NCBI GenBank assembly: GCA_963556495.2
Contig: OY747702.1
Location: 21,960,403 to 22,024,402, forward strand
Source of the DNA: Valencia hispanica
Taxonomy: Eukaryota; Chordata; Actinopteri; Cyprinodontiformes; Valenciidae
Direction of reading: 5' to 3'
Length of the DNA stretch: 64,000 bases
Shown: piece by piece, positions 10,701 to 23,219 of the stretch
Numbering within the stretch: the first letter of the stretch is position 1
How the letters are laid out: the number at the start of each line of letters is the position of its first letter
Made by a program: the position numbers and the translations under genes
The notes under the pieces: generated by a model
Told to the model about the DNA's origin: nothing
The model's input: the letters and a program-made list of their open reading frames with translations, nothing else
Databases searched by the model: none

Positions 10701-13700
10701 TGTGTCATCACACAAATGAGTGATTTTGGATATTCCCTGACATAACATAAACTTATTGGCGAATATAAAACGGACATAACATAAAACATCAACCTTTTGG
10801 AGCCATGTTGTTGTCTTTTCCTGGTTATTATTGTCATAGACGTTTATATATGTCTATGGTTGTTGTGTTTAATGACGAAACCATGCGTGATTTTGCTAAT
10901 CTCACGTGATTTCGTGCTCTCGGTGACAGCTGCTTCCCTGCTGCTATGCGCCTCATACGCACCCGGTGGAAAGGGCCAAGCAGCAGAATATGCAAGTGAA
11001 ACGCGCTGCTCCTGTAACGTGCCGCTTACGCGTCCAGTGGAAAGGAGGGGTTACAGAGAGAGTTATCAGATCCAAAACTGAGTACAGCTGAGTTTTAACT
11101 TGGTTGATTATTTATTCATAATGAAGATTACAGCTTGTCTGGGATTCTTCTCGGGAAATTAGGTTTGGTTTCATAACTGTGAGAGACATTTCAACAGTTA
11201 CTTAAAATTAAGCACTAAGTCTAAATTTAAATCCTTTAAGATGCACTTAAAATAGTTTACTCAACAAATGTTCTAAGATCAGATCTTACAGACTATTTTA
11301 GCATAAAACTCTGTTTAGTTCTAGAGGAATTATGTGTTGTAGAGCGTCTGTATGCAGTTGATGTGGCAATCTTGAGGTACATGTTTCAGGTTCTTTGTTG
11401 GCCGTGGCTTCAATGAAGTTGTGACAGCGCTTGGTTAATTACATGTTATTTGATGTCTGTCTGGTTTTGATAACCATTTTTGTAATGCCCAAATGAGCAT
11501 TACTTGTTTTTGTTTGTTTTAAGGAAAAACATTTTTTGCATAGCTTTCTTGTAAGGTGCTGAGAGGTTTGGTTTAACAGGTGTAATGTACCATAAATATA
11601 CCCAGAACTCGTATGTTTTTAAATCAGTCCCTCCCAGAGAGTCATTTTTTTTTGTTGATGTTTCTGCATGCTTTCTGAATTTATACTTTCCTCATGTTTG
11701 CAGCTAGTTATTACAATGATAAAATAATGAGTATATTAGACTTGTTTGAGCATGTATTTCATAGAGAATTGTTTTAGTTGTAATCTGATATAAAATGTGA
11801 ATCACTTCAATGTTTGTTTTTTTTGGATTTGTTTTTCTGCACTGCTGAATCGCAACAGTCTTCTGTGTTGGTTTTCTTGTTTTCTTTTTTTAAAAGGTTC
11901 TTATTGAGAATAAAATTGTCTATCCACAGTCAGTTCAGCCATGTTTTACTCATTAACATGCTCAGTTTTCTTCCTATAGTACGTTGGATTTGAATTTCTA
12001 TTAGCTTGTCTTCCTGCTCATGTCTGGTTGTGTCAAGCACTCCTTGCGGTTTTGGTTTAAATTGGGACAAAAGCATGGGTGTGTCCTTCACTGTAGGACC
12101 TTTCATCTATTATTTTCTGTAGTATGGTTTCAGCTGTGGCCGTATTATGAGATGAAATGCTAAATTTAATGGGGGTTTTTTTTCTATTTATTTAATCAAT
12201 TAAATATATAGAACCAATGTGGTGATGAACTACTCAGAGGTGGAGTCTAAAGTCAGAGAAGCCACCAATGACGATCCCTGGGGACCATCAGGACAGCTTA
12301 TGACGGAAATTTCGAGGTAAGGAGAGCACGGCATGTCATGATCTTCACACCCTTATATAAGGCATTTATTTCCTTTTTTCTTATTTATTTTTGAGTTAAA
12401 ATATGCCTTCAGTTTGATCAGTGTACCCCCTCATCAAGTTTTGGATCTATCTCACTAATGTCTTTGTTTACATATCCTGCCAGGAAGAACCAACACTGGA
12501 TTGGCTGTTTAGGAAATTGCCCTGGGACAAACAAGGATTTACTCTCTGTGCAACATGTATCTTGTAAATGAAGCTAAAACTAATCCATATTTTCCTGAGA
12601 ATGGATGCAATTCATCCTTTTAGTACAGTTAGTATGGTATAGATAACATACATTTTATTACTTGTTCCCTCTTATTGGGTCATCAGGCAGACAGATTTTC
12701 ATAATCTGAAAAGAACATGTTATCATTTGCACGGTTTGTTTATACTAACCAAAAATGATAACTGTATTTCATATTTTTGTTTTGTGATTGTGTTGATCAT
12801 TTTAACAAATGGATTAATGTTAATAACTGGAAAACACAAATCCCACAATTGTAGACAAGGTTTCTGCAGGGTAGTCAATAACTAACAAAATTTGACTTGG
12901 TTGTAAAAACAATTTTTTCACTCTTTCAGTATATTGTAACTTTCCCATTTATGCTGCTGGGGTTTTTTATTTTAATTTTACGTTTTTTACTTCTTACTTT
13001 TACATGAGTAAAAATATGAAGTGGTGCTACAACTACCCCCCTCCCCCCCATATCTCTTTTTTCCCAACCACCGTGTGTCTGTCTGTGTGAGAGGGAGAGT
13101 GTGTGTTTCTCAATATTCAGTTGTGAATGAAACATCGGCTTGTGAAATTGTAAAGTCATTGGATTTTGTTTATGTCCTTTAGGAAAACCAAATGTCCCAA
13201 GTCTTCTGGAAATTGGTTTAGAATATTTGATGTGTGGATATGTGCATGAGTCAGTGCTGCATATCCACCCCACAAAAAGATCGCTGCTTGATGTTGTGTT
13301 TGTAGTAAAACATATTGTAGAGGTAGTAAAATGGGTAGTAAATGAAACCGTAGGATTCTTCTATTAACACAAATAGAGTAGTTGGTCCACCTGGATTCTA
13401 AAGGGTTCTGCATTCACTTTGTTTGACTTGTTTAATTGGGGTTAAAGTAGACTAAATTGTTTATTGATAATGTCTGTTCATTTGGATTTATTCAATCTTT
13501 TCATTTGTGCAGGTGTGCTAACTTTGGTAATACAGAAAACAAATAAACTCAGCAAAAAAAGAAACGTCCTCTGACTTTCAACTGTTTTTACTTTCGGTAA
13601 ACTTAATGTGTGTAAATATTTGTATGAACACTAAAAGAGTCAACACCATAAGACATAAACTAAAAATGTTTCACAGACATGTGACAAACAGAAATAGAAT

Positions 13701-16700
13701 AATGTGTGTTTCTCAGCCTATTGCGGACAATCTGAGCACTGATGGAGGGATTGTGTGTTCCTGGTGTGACTCGGGCAGTTGTTGTGGCCATCCTGTACTT
13801 GTCACGCAGGTGTGATATTTGGATGTACCGATCCTGTGCAGGTGTTGTTACACGTGGTCTTCCACTGCGAGGATGATCAGCTGTCCTTCCTGTCTCCCTG
13901 TAGTGCTGTCTTAGGTGTCTTACAGTGTGGACATGGTAATTTATTGCCCTAGCCACATCAGCAGTCCTCATGCCTCCCTGCAGCATGCCTAATGCACGTT
14001 CACGCAGATGAGCAGGGACCCTGGGCATCTTTCTTTGGGTGTTTTTCACAGTCGGTAGACAAGTCTCTTTAGTGTCCTGCGTTTTTAGAACTATGACCTT
14101 AAATGCCTACTTTCTGTAAGCTGTTAAGGTCTTAATGACCATTCCACAGGTGCATGTTAATTAATTGATTATGGTTAATTGAACATGCATGGAAAACATT
14201 GTTTAAACCCTTTATAATGAAGATCTGTAAAGTTATTTGGATTTTTACAACATTATTGTGGAAATACACAGTCCTGAAAAAGGAACGTTTCTTTTTTAGT
14301 TCATTATTATATAGCTTGCTTTGAGTTATTAATCCAGCTACTGTAATAGGACATTGCATTTTGCTACTGCTGATTTTTTTTTTTTTTTTTTACATTAAAC
14401 ATTCAGTTACTTGAAGCAGAAAATATTAATGTTACAAGTTATGTGCTCAGTCTTTGCAGTTATTTTTATTAAATACAAATGCAAATAGATTTGCATTACC
14501 TGAAGCAACCTTTCCATGCCATGCAATGTAAACATTTGTTAGTTAAAGACTGATGACTTCCTCTTATCCTTTGTTGAATGATTGTGTAAACAGAGCCACC
14601 TTCATGTATGAGCAGTTCCCAGAGGTAATGAACATGCTGTGGGTCCGCATGTTGAGGGACAACAAGAAGAACTGGAGGAAAGTCTACAAGGTTTGTCACA
14701 GAATAGCTGAAGCCTCACACAAACACAGAGCACCATGGTGTACTAAGTGGTAGAGTCCTTCTATTGGTTTGATTAAGGTACTCACAAGATTAACGAGTAA
14801 TTTTGATGAAACAATTCGTTTTCTGATAATTTGCTTGAACACTTATTGGATCTTTCTTTCATAGTCTCTGCTTTTGTTGGCACATCTAATCAGAAATGGG
14901 TCAGAACGGGTTGTAACCAGCACCAGAGAACATCTGTATGACCTGAGATCGCTGGAAAGTTATCACTTTGTGGGTAAGGGATGTTTTGATTATTCATTTG
15001 TATTTATAATCTTTAAATCTAACTGGATCTACTTTCCCTAATATTGTTTTGATGTGGTTTCTTTGCATGTTTTAATCAACTGCAGTTTGTAGTGTGAAGT
15101 TTGTTGAATGGGAAGAACGGAATTATGGAATTGGGAGTTATATTAAACCAGTTTGTAGAGACTCTGTACTCCCTGTACCAAAATATGTATTTAGCAGCAC
15201 TGGGTGTGAATTAATTTCTTTTCTTTTTCTTGCCTTTGTTCACCATCGCTAGACGAGAATGGGAAGGATCAAGGAGTAAATGTTCGTCAGAAGGTAAGGG
15301 AGCTCGTGGAATTTGTTCAGGATGATGACAGACTGAGGGAAGAACGGAAAAAGGCAAAAAAGAACAAAGACAAGTACATCGGTGTATCCTCTGACAGTAT
15401 GGGATTTCGAGATTACTGTAAGTAATAGGAGAAATGCATCCAACACAAACTTCTGATGTTGAAATAGTCATATTCCAAGTACGACAATTACTGTGCTGTT
15501 GAAAAAGTACAAATCCTTTACTTTTACATGCTTTAATGTTTTTAGTTTTTTTTCTCATCAGCGGGGGACAGGTACGACTCCAGTGAAAGCCGTGGAAGAT
15601 GGGACGACGACTGGGAGAAGAATAAAGGACCTTTCCCTTTCAGCGAAAAGTTGGGGGAGATAAGTGACAAAATTGGCAACACCATTGACGATACGATAAG
15701 CAGGTTTAGGAAGAAGGACAGAGACGACTCGCCAGATCGATTCAGGTACTAGAAAACTTTTAGTGTTGATGATCACCAAAGAAAACAAAAAAGGAAGGGG
15801 ATTTTGGGATTGTTGTGATTAGTGTTCTAAAATATTCACTTAAAGATTTTAGAATCAAGTGGCTTATTATGGAAATGTTATGAATTTAATTCTTATCAGT
15901 GTCTATTTACTCATGTTAACATAGAGTGGGGCAAAAAAGATACTAATTTGTTCAAGTTGTCCCACTTAAGATGAGAGAGGTCTGTAATTTTCATCATAGG
16001 TACACTTCAACTGTGGGACGGAATGTAAAAGAAAAATCCAGAAAATCACATTTTATAATAATAATAATAATAATTGTATAATGGTGCAGAAAATAAATAT
16101 TTAGCACCTACAACTAAGTAAGAATTCTGGCCCTCACAGACCTGTTACTCCTTCTTTAAGAAGCTCTTCTATCCTCCACTCGTTGCCTGTAATAATGGCT
16201 CCTGTTTAAGCTCGTTATCTGTATAAAAGACACCTGTCCACACCTTAAACAATCGGACTCCCAACATCTACCATGGCCAAGACCAGAGAGCTGTCAAAGG
16301 ACACCAAGGACAAGATTGTTCATCTGCACAAGACTGGGATGAGCCAATCTACAATAGGCAAGCAGCTTGGTGAGAAGAGATCAACTGTTGGAGCAATTAT
16401 TAGAAAATTGAATAAATCTAAGATCACTGACAATCTCCCTCATTCTGGGGCTCCATGCAAGATCTCACCGTGTGGGCTAAACATGAATTTGAGAACGGTG
16501 AGGAAACGGCCTAGAACTAAGAATGCTGAGTTGCATCCCAAGAACACCATACCCACTGTGCAGAAAAGCAGCTCCACAGCATAATGTTTCCACCCCCATG
16601 CTTCAAAGGGGACAGGACGACTGATCTGTATTAAGGAAAGGATGAATGGCGCCATGTATCGTGAGATTTTGGGCAAAAATCTTCCTTCCATCAGTGAGAA

Positions 16701-19700
16701 CATTGAAGATGAAACATGGCTGGATCTTCCAGCATGACAATGATCCCAAACACATCGCCCGGGCAACGAAGGAGTGACCTAGCCGGTCTGCGGACCACCA
16801 TTATACAAATAAATTCTTTAAAAATCATATATGGTGATTTCAGGGGGGAAAAAAGGACATTCTGTCTCTCACAGTTGAAGTATACCTATGATGAAAATTA
16901 CAGACTTCTCATCTTTTTAAGTTGGAAAACGGTGGCTCCCAAATACTTTTTTTTTTCCCCCACTGTTCTTCTGTTGTCTCTAACAAGACTTTAAATATGA
17001 GTGTCTCTGATTTGGAAAATAAATGTAGAATTTCACACCAGTGATCTTAAAGTAAGTGTTTATAATCGACGAGTTTGCGTCTTGATTGGATTACCTGATT
17101 ATAAATTATTATACGTACTAAGAGTTTGAGGAGATTCACGAGACGTGAAGTGTGGCAGGAGTCTGAGCTTTCTGCGCCTCCACACAGATGTACCAAAGAC
17201 ATTTGTTGTGTTGGACTGAGGAGAAGTAGGACTGCATTGTTGCTCAGTGGTCCAAAATCCTGCTTTCAGGTAAAGGTGGAGTCAAACTGGCCCAAAACTT
17301 AATCAATAAAAGAACAAGACAGTTTATGAAACTACAGTACAGATGAGGCACTTTCAGGGGAATAAAGGAAGTGTTCTTCAGACTTTGACTCTAGAGCTTC
17401 TTCTGCTCTGATGGTGTCCCTTTAGAAAGTGATTGTCAAACTCAAGACCTCAGAGCAGTAGTTCAAAAACAGGATGGGGTCACCACAGCTCTGCCCATTA
17501 ATTATTTACATGTAAGAGTTGGTCTGTTCACCAAGATTTTAGGTGCTCACACTAACAAACCAGATTACTGGCATCAGTGGAGTAATGGTGGGCAGTAAAT
17601 AATCCGTTCGGCAGCAGTTTATTCTAGTTTAAAGAATAACCTAAATCCTAAAAGTAACGGCTGCTTCTTTGTGTATGTGTGTGTTCCCGCAGTGACAACG
17701 AGGAGGACCGGGATCGTTCTTCATACAACGGGCGGTCAAAAAAAGAGTTCAAAGATGAAGAGGAGACAGTTACAACCAAGAGCGTACACATCGTCCAGGC
17801 AACAGAGACGACTGCAACACGGAAGAGAGGAGTACCGTCCAGAAAGGTGGACCTGGGGGCTGCAGCCCACTACATGGGCGACAACAGCCCAGACACCACT
17901 GCCAAACAGGCAGCAACTGCACAGGTGACCTCAAAAAAGTGATCTGTGTTGGCATTGGTTCGTTACTTTTTTTTTATCATACAAATTCAATGTTTTTTTG
18001 TTTTGTTTTTTTCATACAGACACAGCCAGCTGCAGCACCTCAGCTTGCCAGCACAGGCCTAGCTGACCTCCTGATGGTGGACACCACACCCAGCCAGCCT
18101 GCCGCCACAGGTAGAATCTCACCTCATGTATAATGTGTGATGTCACAGGTGACTGTGTAAGATTTTGTGAAACGCTAGTTATTCATGAGCTTATCTCCTT
18201 TCTCTGTCCTTACTCGACAAAATTCTTCATGGATTACAAGCAGAAAAACCAGTCATGCTTGCACTTCCACTAGTTGACCTCTAGTAAACCCTGGACTAAC
18301 CTGAATAAGCAGCTTCACATTAGCTGCAGGCACACAGGAGACTCTGCTGGAAGTGATCACGGCCAGCTGCTGATGCTAGGCTTCAGATTTGGGGGACAAC
18401 AGGGGGAGGGAGATGATCTATAGGAACTAAGTACACCAGATGTTTTCTGAAGGAGTCCCTGGTGAATGAAGAGGGTGGGAACACTGAACAGATGTTTAGG
18501 CTCCTCCACCTCTCTCCACCCTCTGACACTTCAACACTGAAGGAATGCTAACTACACAAGATTGACACCTGGAATTTACCTGCTTAAAACTTGATTTAAA
18601 TTTTTTTTTTTTTTCATTTCAGATCTTTTTGGTGGATTTGCTGACTTCAACTCTCCCGCTGCCTCAGCAGGACAGGTCTCAGGATCTGGTATGTTTTAGG
18701 TTTTTTTTGGGGGGGTTTTTCTCTCCTTAGTGTATGCCAGAGTATGCTGTCCTGTTGCAGCCATGCTGCTAAAATATTCAGGAATATGTTTGGAGACAAC
18801 CCTGGCCATATGGAGCCTGCTACCTGCTCTGCATAATAAGAACAGACACACATCAACTCCTGTTATGGATGACACGGGGACGGGGACAGGAGAAGAAGAG
18901 CTCTATGAGAGACAACAAGCTGGGCCAGTTTAATGAAAATTTAAAACGGAGCACCAGTGGTCACTGAGAATGTCCTGAATAAAGTGAAGTCGGGCTCTCG
19001 ATCATTTTTGTGAAAACGGGTTCAGCTCCAGCAATAAATAATCATCTGGATAGAAAGATCAGACATAAATCAATCTTTTTTTCTTTTTCTTTTTTTTCAT
19101 GTGTCTGCAGCAGCAGTCTCCAGCCCCAATGGAGACTTTGGTGAGTGGAATGCTTTTCCTGGAGGTCAGATTCCAGCATCTGTCCAAAGTCCTGACAACA
19201 GTGGAAGTGACCTTTTTGGAGCCATGGCAGCAGCGTCCCCTACTTCCCCGGCACCGGCGGCAACTCCAGCCTCGGCAGACCTGTTTGACTTGATGGGGCC
19301 GACTCAGTCCCTCACCTCCTCCCAGAGCCTCAACTTTAGCATGAGCAGCACTCAGACACTGAGCACTAACGTCATGCCTCAGTCTTTGTCACAGGTATGC
19401 TTGACCGCACTCGCGTTTTTGGTCCTAAATGAAATCACATGGATCACATTGGCAGTAGGATTTTGCTGCACAGTGCCAATCAGCTGACTGAAATCAGGCT
19501 ATTCCACTTTTCAGACCGTTGAAGGTTGGAAAGTAAAGGAGTACAGCTGATTATCGATTTAAAACTAAAGCTAGCGAGCTTCCAGTGACATGTCTGTCAG
19601 GCAGCTGACTGCAGGCTAGCTACCTGAGCAGATAGCTCTGCTACTTAAATAACTCCTATTGGCTAAAAGGCAAAAAGGTATAATATTCCACACAGAGTGC

Positions 19701-21278
19701 TTCAATACTACTGCTAAATTAAAACCAGGTGTTTATATGTTTGCTTGACTGTATCAATATAACAAATGTGTTATCCATAGCATTATTATAACTGAAGTAC
19801 TATATTTACATAGCAGTGTATCAAATCTTTTTAGCCGTTCTCTTGATTTGTTAGGATTTCAGAAACAGAAATCCTAACTATTGGATTATCATTTCCAAAA
19901 TGTCTATTGATGCATTGAAATTATATTTTTCCTTAAGATTAGCATACCTGAAGCTACCTTTAATTACCTTAAGCCAAGTTACATTGCTGACTAGTATGAC
20001 TGTTACAAGATGCATTAAATTATCTCTTTTTTAAAAATATTTTGAAATTGTTTTATGGCTTTTTATTATTATTGTTTTTGGGGGGGTGTTTTTGGCATTT
20101 AGATTGATTACTTTGCAAAACATTTCAATAAAATCTCCCACATTTTACAAGTATTATTCATTGGTTTATTAACAAGTTGGTTATGTGTTAAAAGGAAAAA
20201 TGAACCCATTGAAAGACACGGATAAGACATCTTTAAGCAAGCCTAAGTGATAAATATCTTGTGATGACCTGCATGGTGGTAGAGCGTTCGCATCACCAGA
20301 TGTTCATTTCCCCCAGAAACCACCCACTCCTCGTGTTAACTCTATCCGAATGAGAGGGAGTTTGAAAAACATTACAAATTTAACAAAAGCTTGTATATGT
20401 CGACCGTATTTTTGAGTTAAAAGGGTGACCTACTTAAAACTTTGCTTCGCTGAACTGACACCCACGCCTACCGTTTTCTCCACTTACTTTAGATGGCGTG
20501 TTTTCAGAAGAGACACGTGGGCAAATTGCTCTGACAGTGCGGAGGTTAAGTGGGTCGCGCTAAAGGTTTTAGGACTCAAAGTATACATTTTCGTCTCGAA
20601 TTTTTCAGTGTCGGATCTTTTGAGTACCGTATTGTTTGTCTGTAGGTTGAAGAAAGAATTGACTTGTTTTAGGGTTTTGTGTGTGCTCACATACCCGTCT
20701 TTTTCTTTCTTTTTTTACCAGCACATCCATAACATGGGGGGTCCTCTGCAGCCACAGCCCATGCAGCAGGGAATGGCCCCACAAGGCCCTGGAGCCAAAG
20801 CGTCCCTTCCATCCACTTGGTCCGATCCCTCTGTTAACATCAGTCTGGACTTTCTGGGACCTGGCTTGCACCCTCCCAAGCCTAGCCAGCCTAGTCTCAA
20901 CACGCTCCAGCAAGGTGAGATTAACCAGCAACAAATGTTAAAATTGGTGCTTCTTCTGAACTCTCCTGTCATTCAAAATGTCACACTTTTATTTACTTCT
21001 CTCCTCTGGGATTCCCAGGCAATCAACCGGCTCCCAACATGCTCGCCCAGGGATTTTCCAGTATGAATCTTGGACCTACACCAGTCAGACCTCCTGTTAA
21101 TGCTATGATGCAGCCTGGAGCTGGCATGGGAATGGGCATGATGGGGATGGGCATGAACATGGGGATGCCACAGGGAGGTATGACCATGGGAATGCCAGGT
21201 GGGATGGGGATGAACCCTGCGATGGTCCAGCAGCCCAAACACGACGCCTTTGCTGACTTTGGCAACTTTGGAAAGTGA
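7788..21278 (+). CDS. clint1: clint1: clathrin interactor 1 (epsinR/enthoprotin), 12 coding exons, 608 aa
   Basis: CLINT1 is an ENTH-domain adaptor of clathrin-coated vesicles at the trans-Golgi and endosomes. It binds phosphoinositide, AP-1, GGA, clathrin and the SNARE Vti1b. Coding exons: 7788-7828, 12212-12316, 14594-14690, 14865-14973, 15253-15417, 15562-15745, 17693-17924, 18020-18110, 18623-18688, 19111-19394, 20722-20914, 21019-21278. All are bounded by GT-AG and join in phase (1827 nt). The start is [14 protein letters not shown], the epsinR N-terminus. ENTH spans about residues 15-150 ([22 protein letters not shown]). Gamma-ear-type motifs are GGFADF (345-350) and GDFGEW (371-376), and a clathrin box LFDLM is at 421-425. 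The tail is Met/Gly-rich and ends FADFGNFGK. Human CLINT1 is 625 aa, so this copy looks complete. Exon 10 begins after CAG|CAG|CAG, so small acceptor variants are possible. Confidence 0.97.
7829..12211 (+). other. clint1: clint1 intron 1
   Basis: This 4.4 kb intron runs from GT at 7829 to AG at 12210-12211. It contains an inverted-repeat element at 10326-11057, a poly-T/poly-G run at about 8981-9003 and a TTC/ATC-rich microsatellite at about 10028-10063. The first 500 bases are CpG-containing promoter-proximal DNA. No other gene is seen; the open frames in it are short and unrecognised. Confidence 0.75.
10326..11057. mobile_element. Non-autonomous DNA element with about 110 bp inverted arms
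   Basis: The left arm at about 10326-10432 contains 'aagcagcacgttacaggagc' and, near its inner end, 'gccctttccaccgg'. It is mirrored by the right arm at about 10948-11057 with 'ccggtggaaagggcc' and 'gctcctgtaacgtgccgctt'. The outer tips TAACCCCTCCTTTC and GGAAAGGAGGGGTTA are complementary. The roughly 510 bp centre has no transposase. I cannot assign a superfamily, because the flanking bases give no certain target duplication. Confidence 0.75.
12317..14593 (+). other. clint1: clint1 intron 2
   Basis: This intron lies between exons 2 and 3 of clint1. It carries a deleted Tc1-like element at 13545-14305, described separately, and a poly-T run near 14375-14391. The remainder is AT-rich with no recognised gene. 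Confidence 0.7.
13545..14305 (-). mobile_element. Internally deleted Tc1-like element with a transposase N-terminus
   Basis: The tips are inverted: 'cagcaaaaaaagaaacgtcc' at the left (from about 13550) and 'ggaacgtttcttttttagtt' at the right (14282-14301). On the minus strand 14049-13660 encodes [20 protein letters not shown] followed by a second helix-turn-helix and [11 protein letters not shown]. This is the bipartite paired-type DNA-binding region of a Tc1-like transposase. The frame ends before any DDE catalytic region, and the element is only about 760 bp instead of about 1.6 kb. It belongs to a different subfamily from the element at 887-2491. Confidence 0.85.
15746..17692 (+). other. 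clint1: clint1 intron 6
   Basis: This intron of about 1.9 kb contains the Tc1-like remnant at 15923-16966. About 17040-17690 has no recognised repeat or gene. Confidence 0.7.
15923..16966 (+). mobile_element. Tc1-like remnant with a truncated transposase frame
   Basis: The inverted ends are the left 'gagtggggcaaaaaagatac...gttgtcccacttaagatgag' (from 15923) and the right 'ctcatctttttaagttg...tcccccactgtt' (to about 16966). An open frame at 16273-16584 starts [20 protein letters not shown], the paired-type domain of this subfamily. After VRKRPRTKN there is an internal deletion, and the next transposase text is the segment just before the second Asp ([15 protein letters not shown] and the QHDNDPKH region, about 16640-16770). 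An AAT microsatellite lies at 16055-16073. A second copy of the subfamily is at 47516-48962. Confidence 0.85.
19395..20721 (+). other. clint1: clint1 intron 10
   Basis: This intron is about 1.3 kb and AT-rich. No gene or clear repeat family is recognised. The frame opening at 20425 is intron read-through into exon 11, not a separate gene. Confidence 0.6.
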
Positions 21279-23219
21279 TGAAACCAGAGAGCGGAGATCA
21301 GCAGGAATGGTGGCAGTCTCTCGCCGTCCATGGGTGAAGGATCATCATGAGCTCCAAACAAAGAGTACTTGAAAAATGTCAACTATCATATTATCAACAC
21401 CCTGCCATCTCCCTTTTTTTTTTAAACAATTCTATAGTGATATGGATCTAAATGAATGTGTGATGATTGAACCAATGATGTACGTGGTCTGGTATAATGT
21501 TTAGACGTTGAGATGGTGTGCCTTGTTTGATTATGATTCACCGGGAAGAAAAGTGCCACTGAGAAAATGTCAGGGGGATTTGCTTCATAACATCAATCAC
21601 GCAAGATCAGAGTAGCAAAAAAAACCATTTATTAATAGCTACATCATTTGTTAAAAATCCACTTAATAATTGTATCTAATGACTCATTTGGATAACATAA
21701 TCAACCATTTTAACCTTAACATGTTGAAGAATGTCAAGTTACCTCTTTGTTTGTTTTTTCCTTGTTTTTCTTCGGTCTCTGTCTTCCTACGGCGTGTAAA
21801 TAGAAATCTGGAGCCCTTGCAATAAGTTATGAAGTTCACTGAGGCAGCGAAAATGTGACAAGTTGTATCATACAGACCAAAATCTGATCTGAATCGAGAC
21901 CTATGACAAGCACATGAATGCATTCTCTTTGTACATCAGTGTCCACACTCCAAATGTGGCTTTAAGTGTTACAGTTGGGGTTAATGATTATTAATTGTTT
22001 GCAGTGAAAAAGTTGTTGATTAAGTCAAGGAGCTCCTCCTTTGGTAAACTGTAATTTGTGGCCTTTCTTATTAGAAGATATCTATATATTTTACTTATGA
22101 AGAATATAATCAGTTTGCGTCCAAGCGAGATAATCAATAAAGAAGGCTGCCTCGTGCAGGGGGTTATGGGATTTTTATTACAGCAGTGTCTCTCCTCCTC
22201 CTCCTCAGCAGACCTGAAGGAGACGACATGGCTGCCGGAGTGGAGCTTGTGGCCCAGACGCAGACGAGACGCTACATGTTTGTGACTGGGCCTCAAGCTA
22301 AGCGTGCTGTCTGCACAGATGTCACCCGCAAACGATAAAATAGTTTCACTCTGTTGTCTCGCCCATGCACCTTTCTTTATTTTTAATTGCATCCAAACTT
22401 AATTCAGGCCAGTGATAGCTTCAGAGTAACAAACACACCAACGTATTTTCTCAGCACCTCGGGTGTTAACTCAAACTGTTAAGACTGTAAGATGCATCAC
22501 TGTTAAATGTTGGATCAGTGCAGTTTTTTCTTCTTTTTGGTTATATAGTGCCTTTCATCATTATTGCACATCATTACGACAGCCTTGGATGAATTTTTAT
22601 TGTCATAACAATCGTCAGTCCAAGTCTGTGTGTTTTGCAACTTGTCAGGTACAGATTAAAGGAAGAGAGGAAGCACTTTTAGAAGTGAATTCAGCTGCGC
22701 ACCACATTTAGTTTGTGTTAACATGTGAACATGGTTGGTCCTAAGTGATTCCAAGTGCCTGCCTCTTGACCTTTTTAATGAGTGATTGATAATCAAAATT
22801 GAACTCTGGTAGCTGGATATTGGTTTTGTTTTTTTTGTACAGGTCTGAGATAAATAGTTCACCAACAAGAGAAGAAGGCAGTCGCCTCTCAGGAGGATTC
22901 AACCTGCATTTTCAGACTCTCCTTAAGGGCTCTAGCGGCTGAGCGCAGTAACACATCATAGCCTTGCGTTGATGTCTGATGCATTGAAATGACCAAAATC
23001 TGTTTGCTGTTTTTTTTTTTCTAATGTATATCAGAAATTGTTTTATGCATTTTGTTTTCTACTTTAAATCATTTTTTTTGGTCCTCTTTTTAAAATGGGA
23101 TTGTTACTGAAACACTAGTATATGCAAATGTACGAGAACCCTGTGAGAGAATGAGATCTTGCATTTACTCCCATTCCGATTTGATCCGAACGTCACGATT
23201 CCTTATGGACAACATTAAA
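21279..23219 (+). other. clint1: clint1 3' UTR with candidate poly(A) signals
   Basis: No other coding exon follows the stop at 21276-21278. AATAAA at 22136-22141 and ATTAAA at 23214-23219 are candidate polyadenylation signals. The second is followed by a GT-rich tract ('aatgatgtgtgttatttgg') like a downstream element. A 3' UTR of about 0.9 or 1.9 kb is plausible for CLINT1. Usage of either site is inferred. Confidence 0.5.

Noticed and set aside
20425..21066. A 213-codon plus-strand frame as a separate gene
   Set aside because: It is clint1 intron 10 read-through followed by exon 11 ([12 protein letters not shown]...). The acceptor at 20721 and phase agreement support the exon only.
21023..21382. 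Minus-strand frame of 119 codons opposite the last clint1 exon
   Set aside because: It is antisense to the Met/Gly-rich clint1 tail. The periodic Met/Pro/His composition comes from the repeat-like coding sequence.
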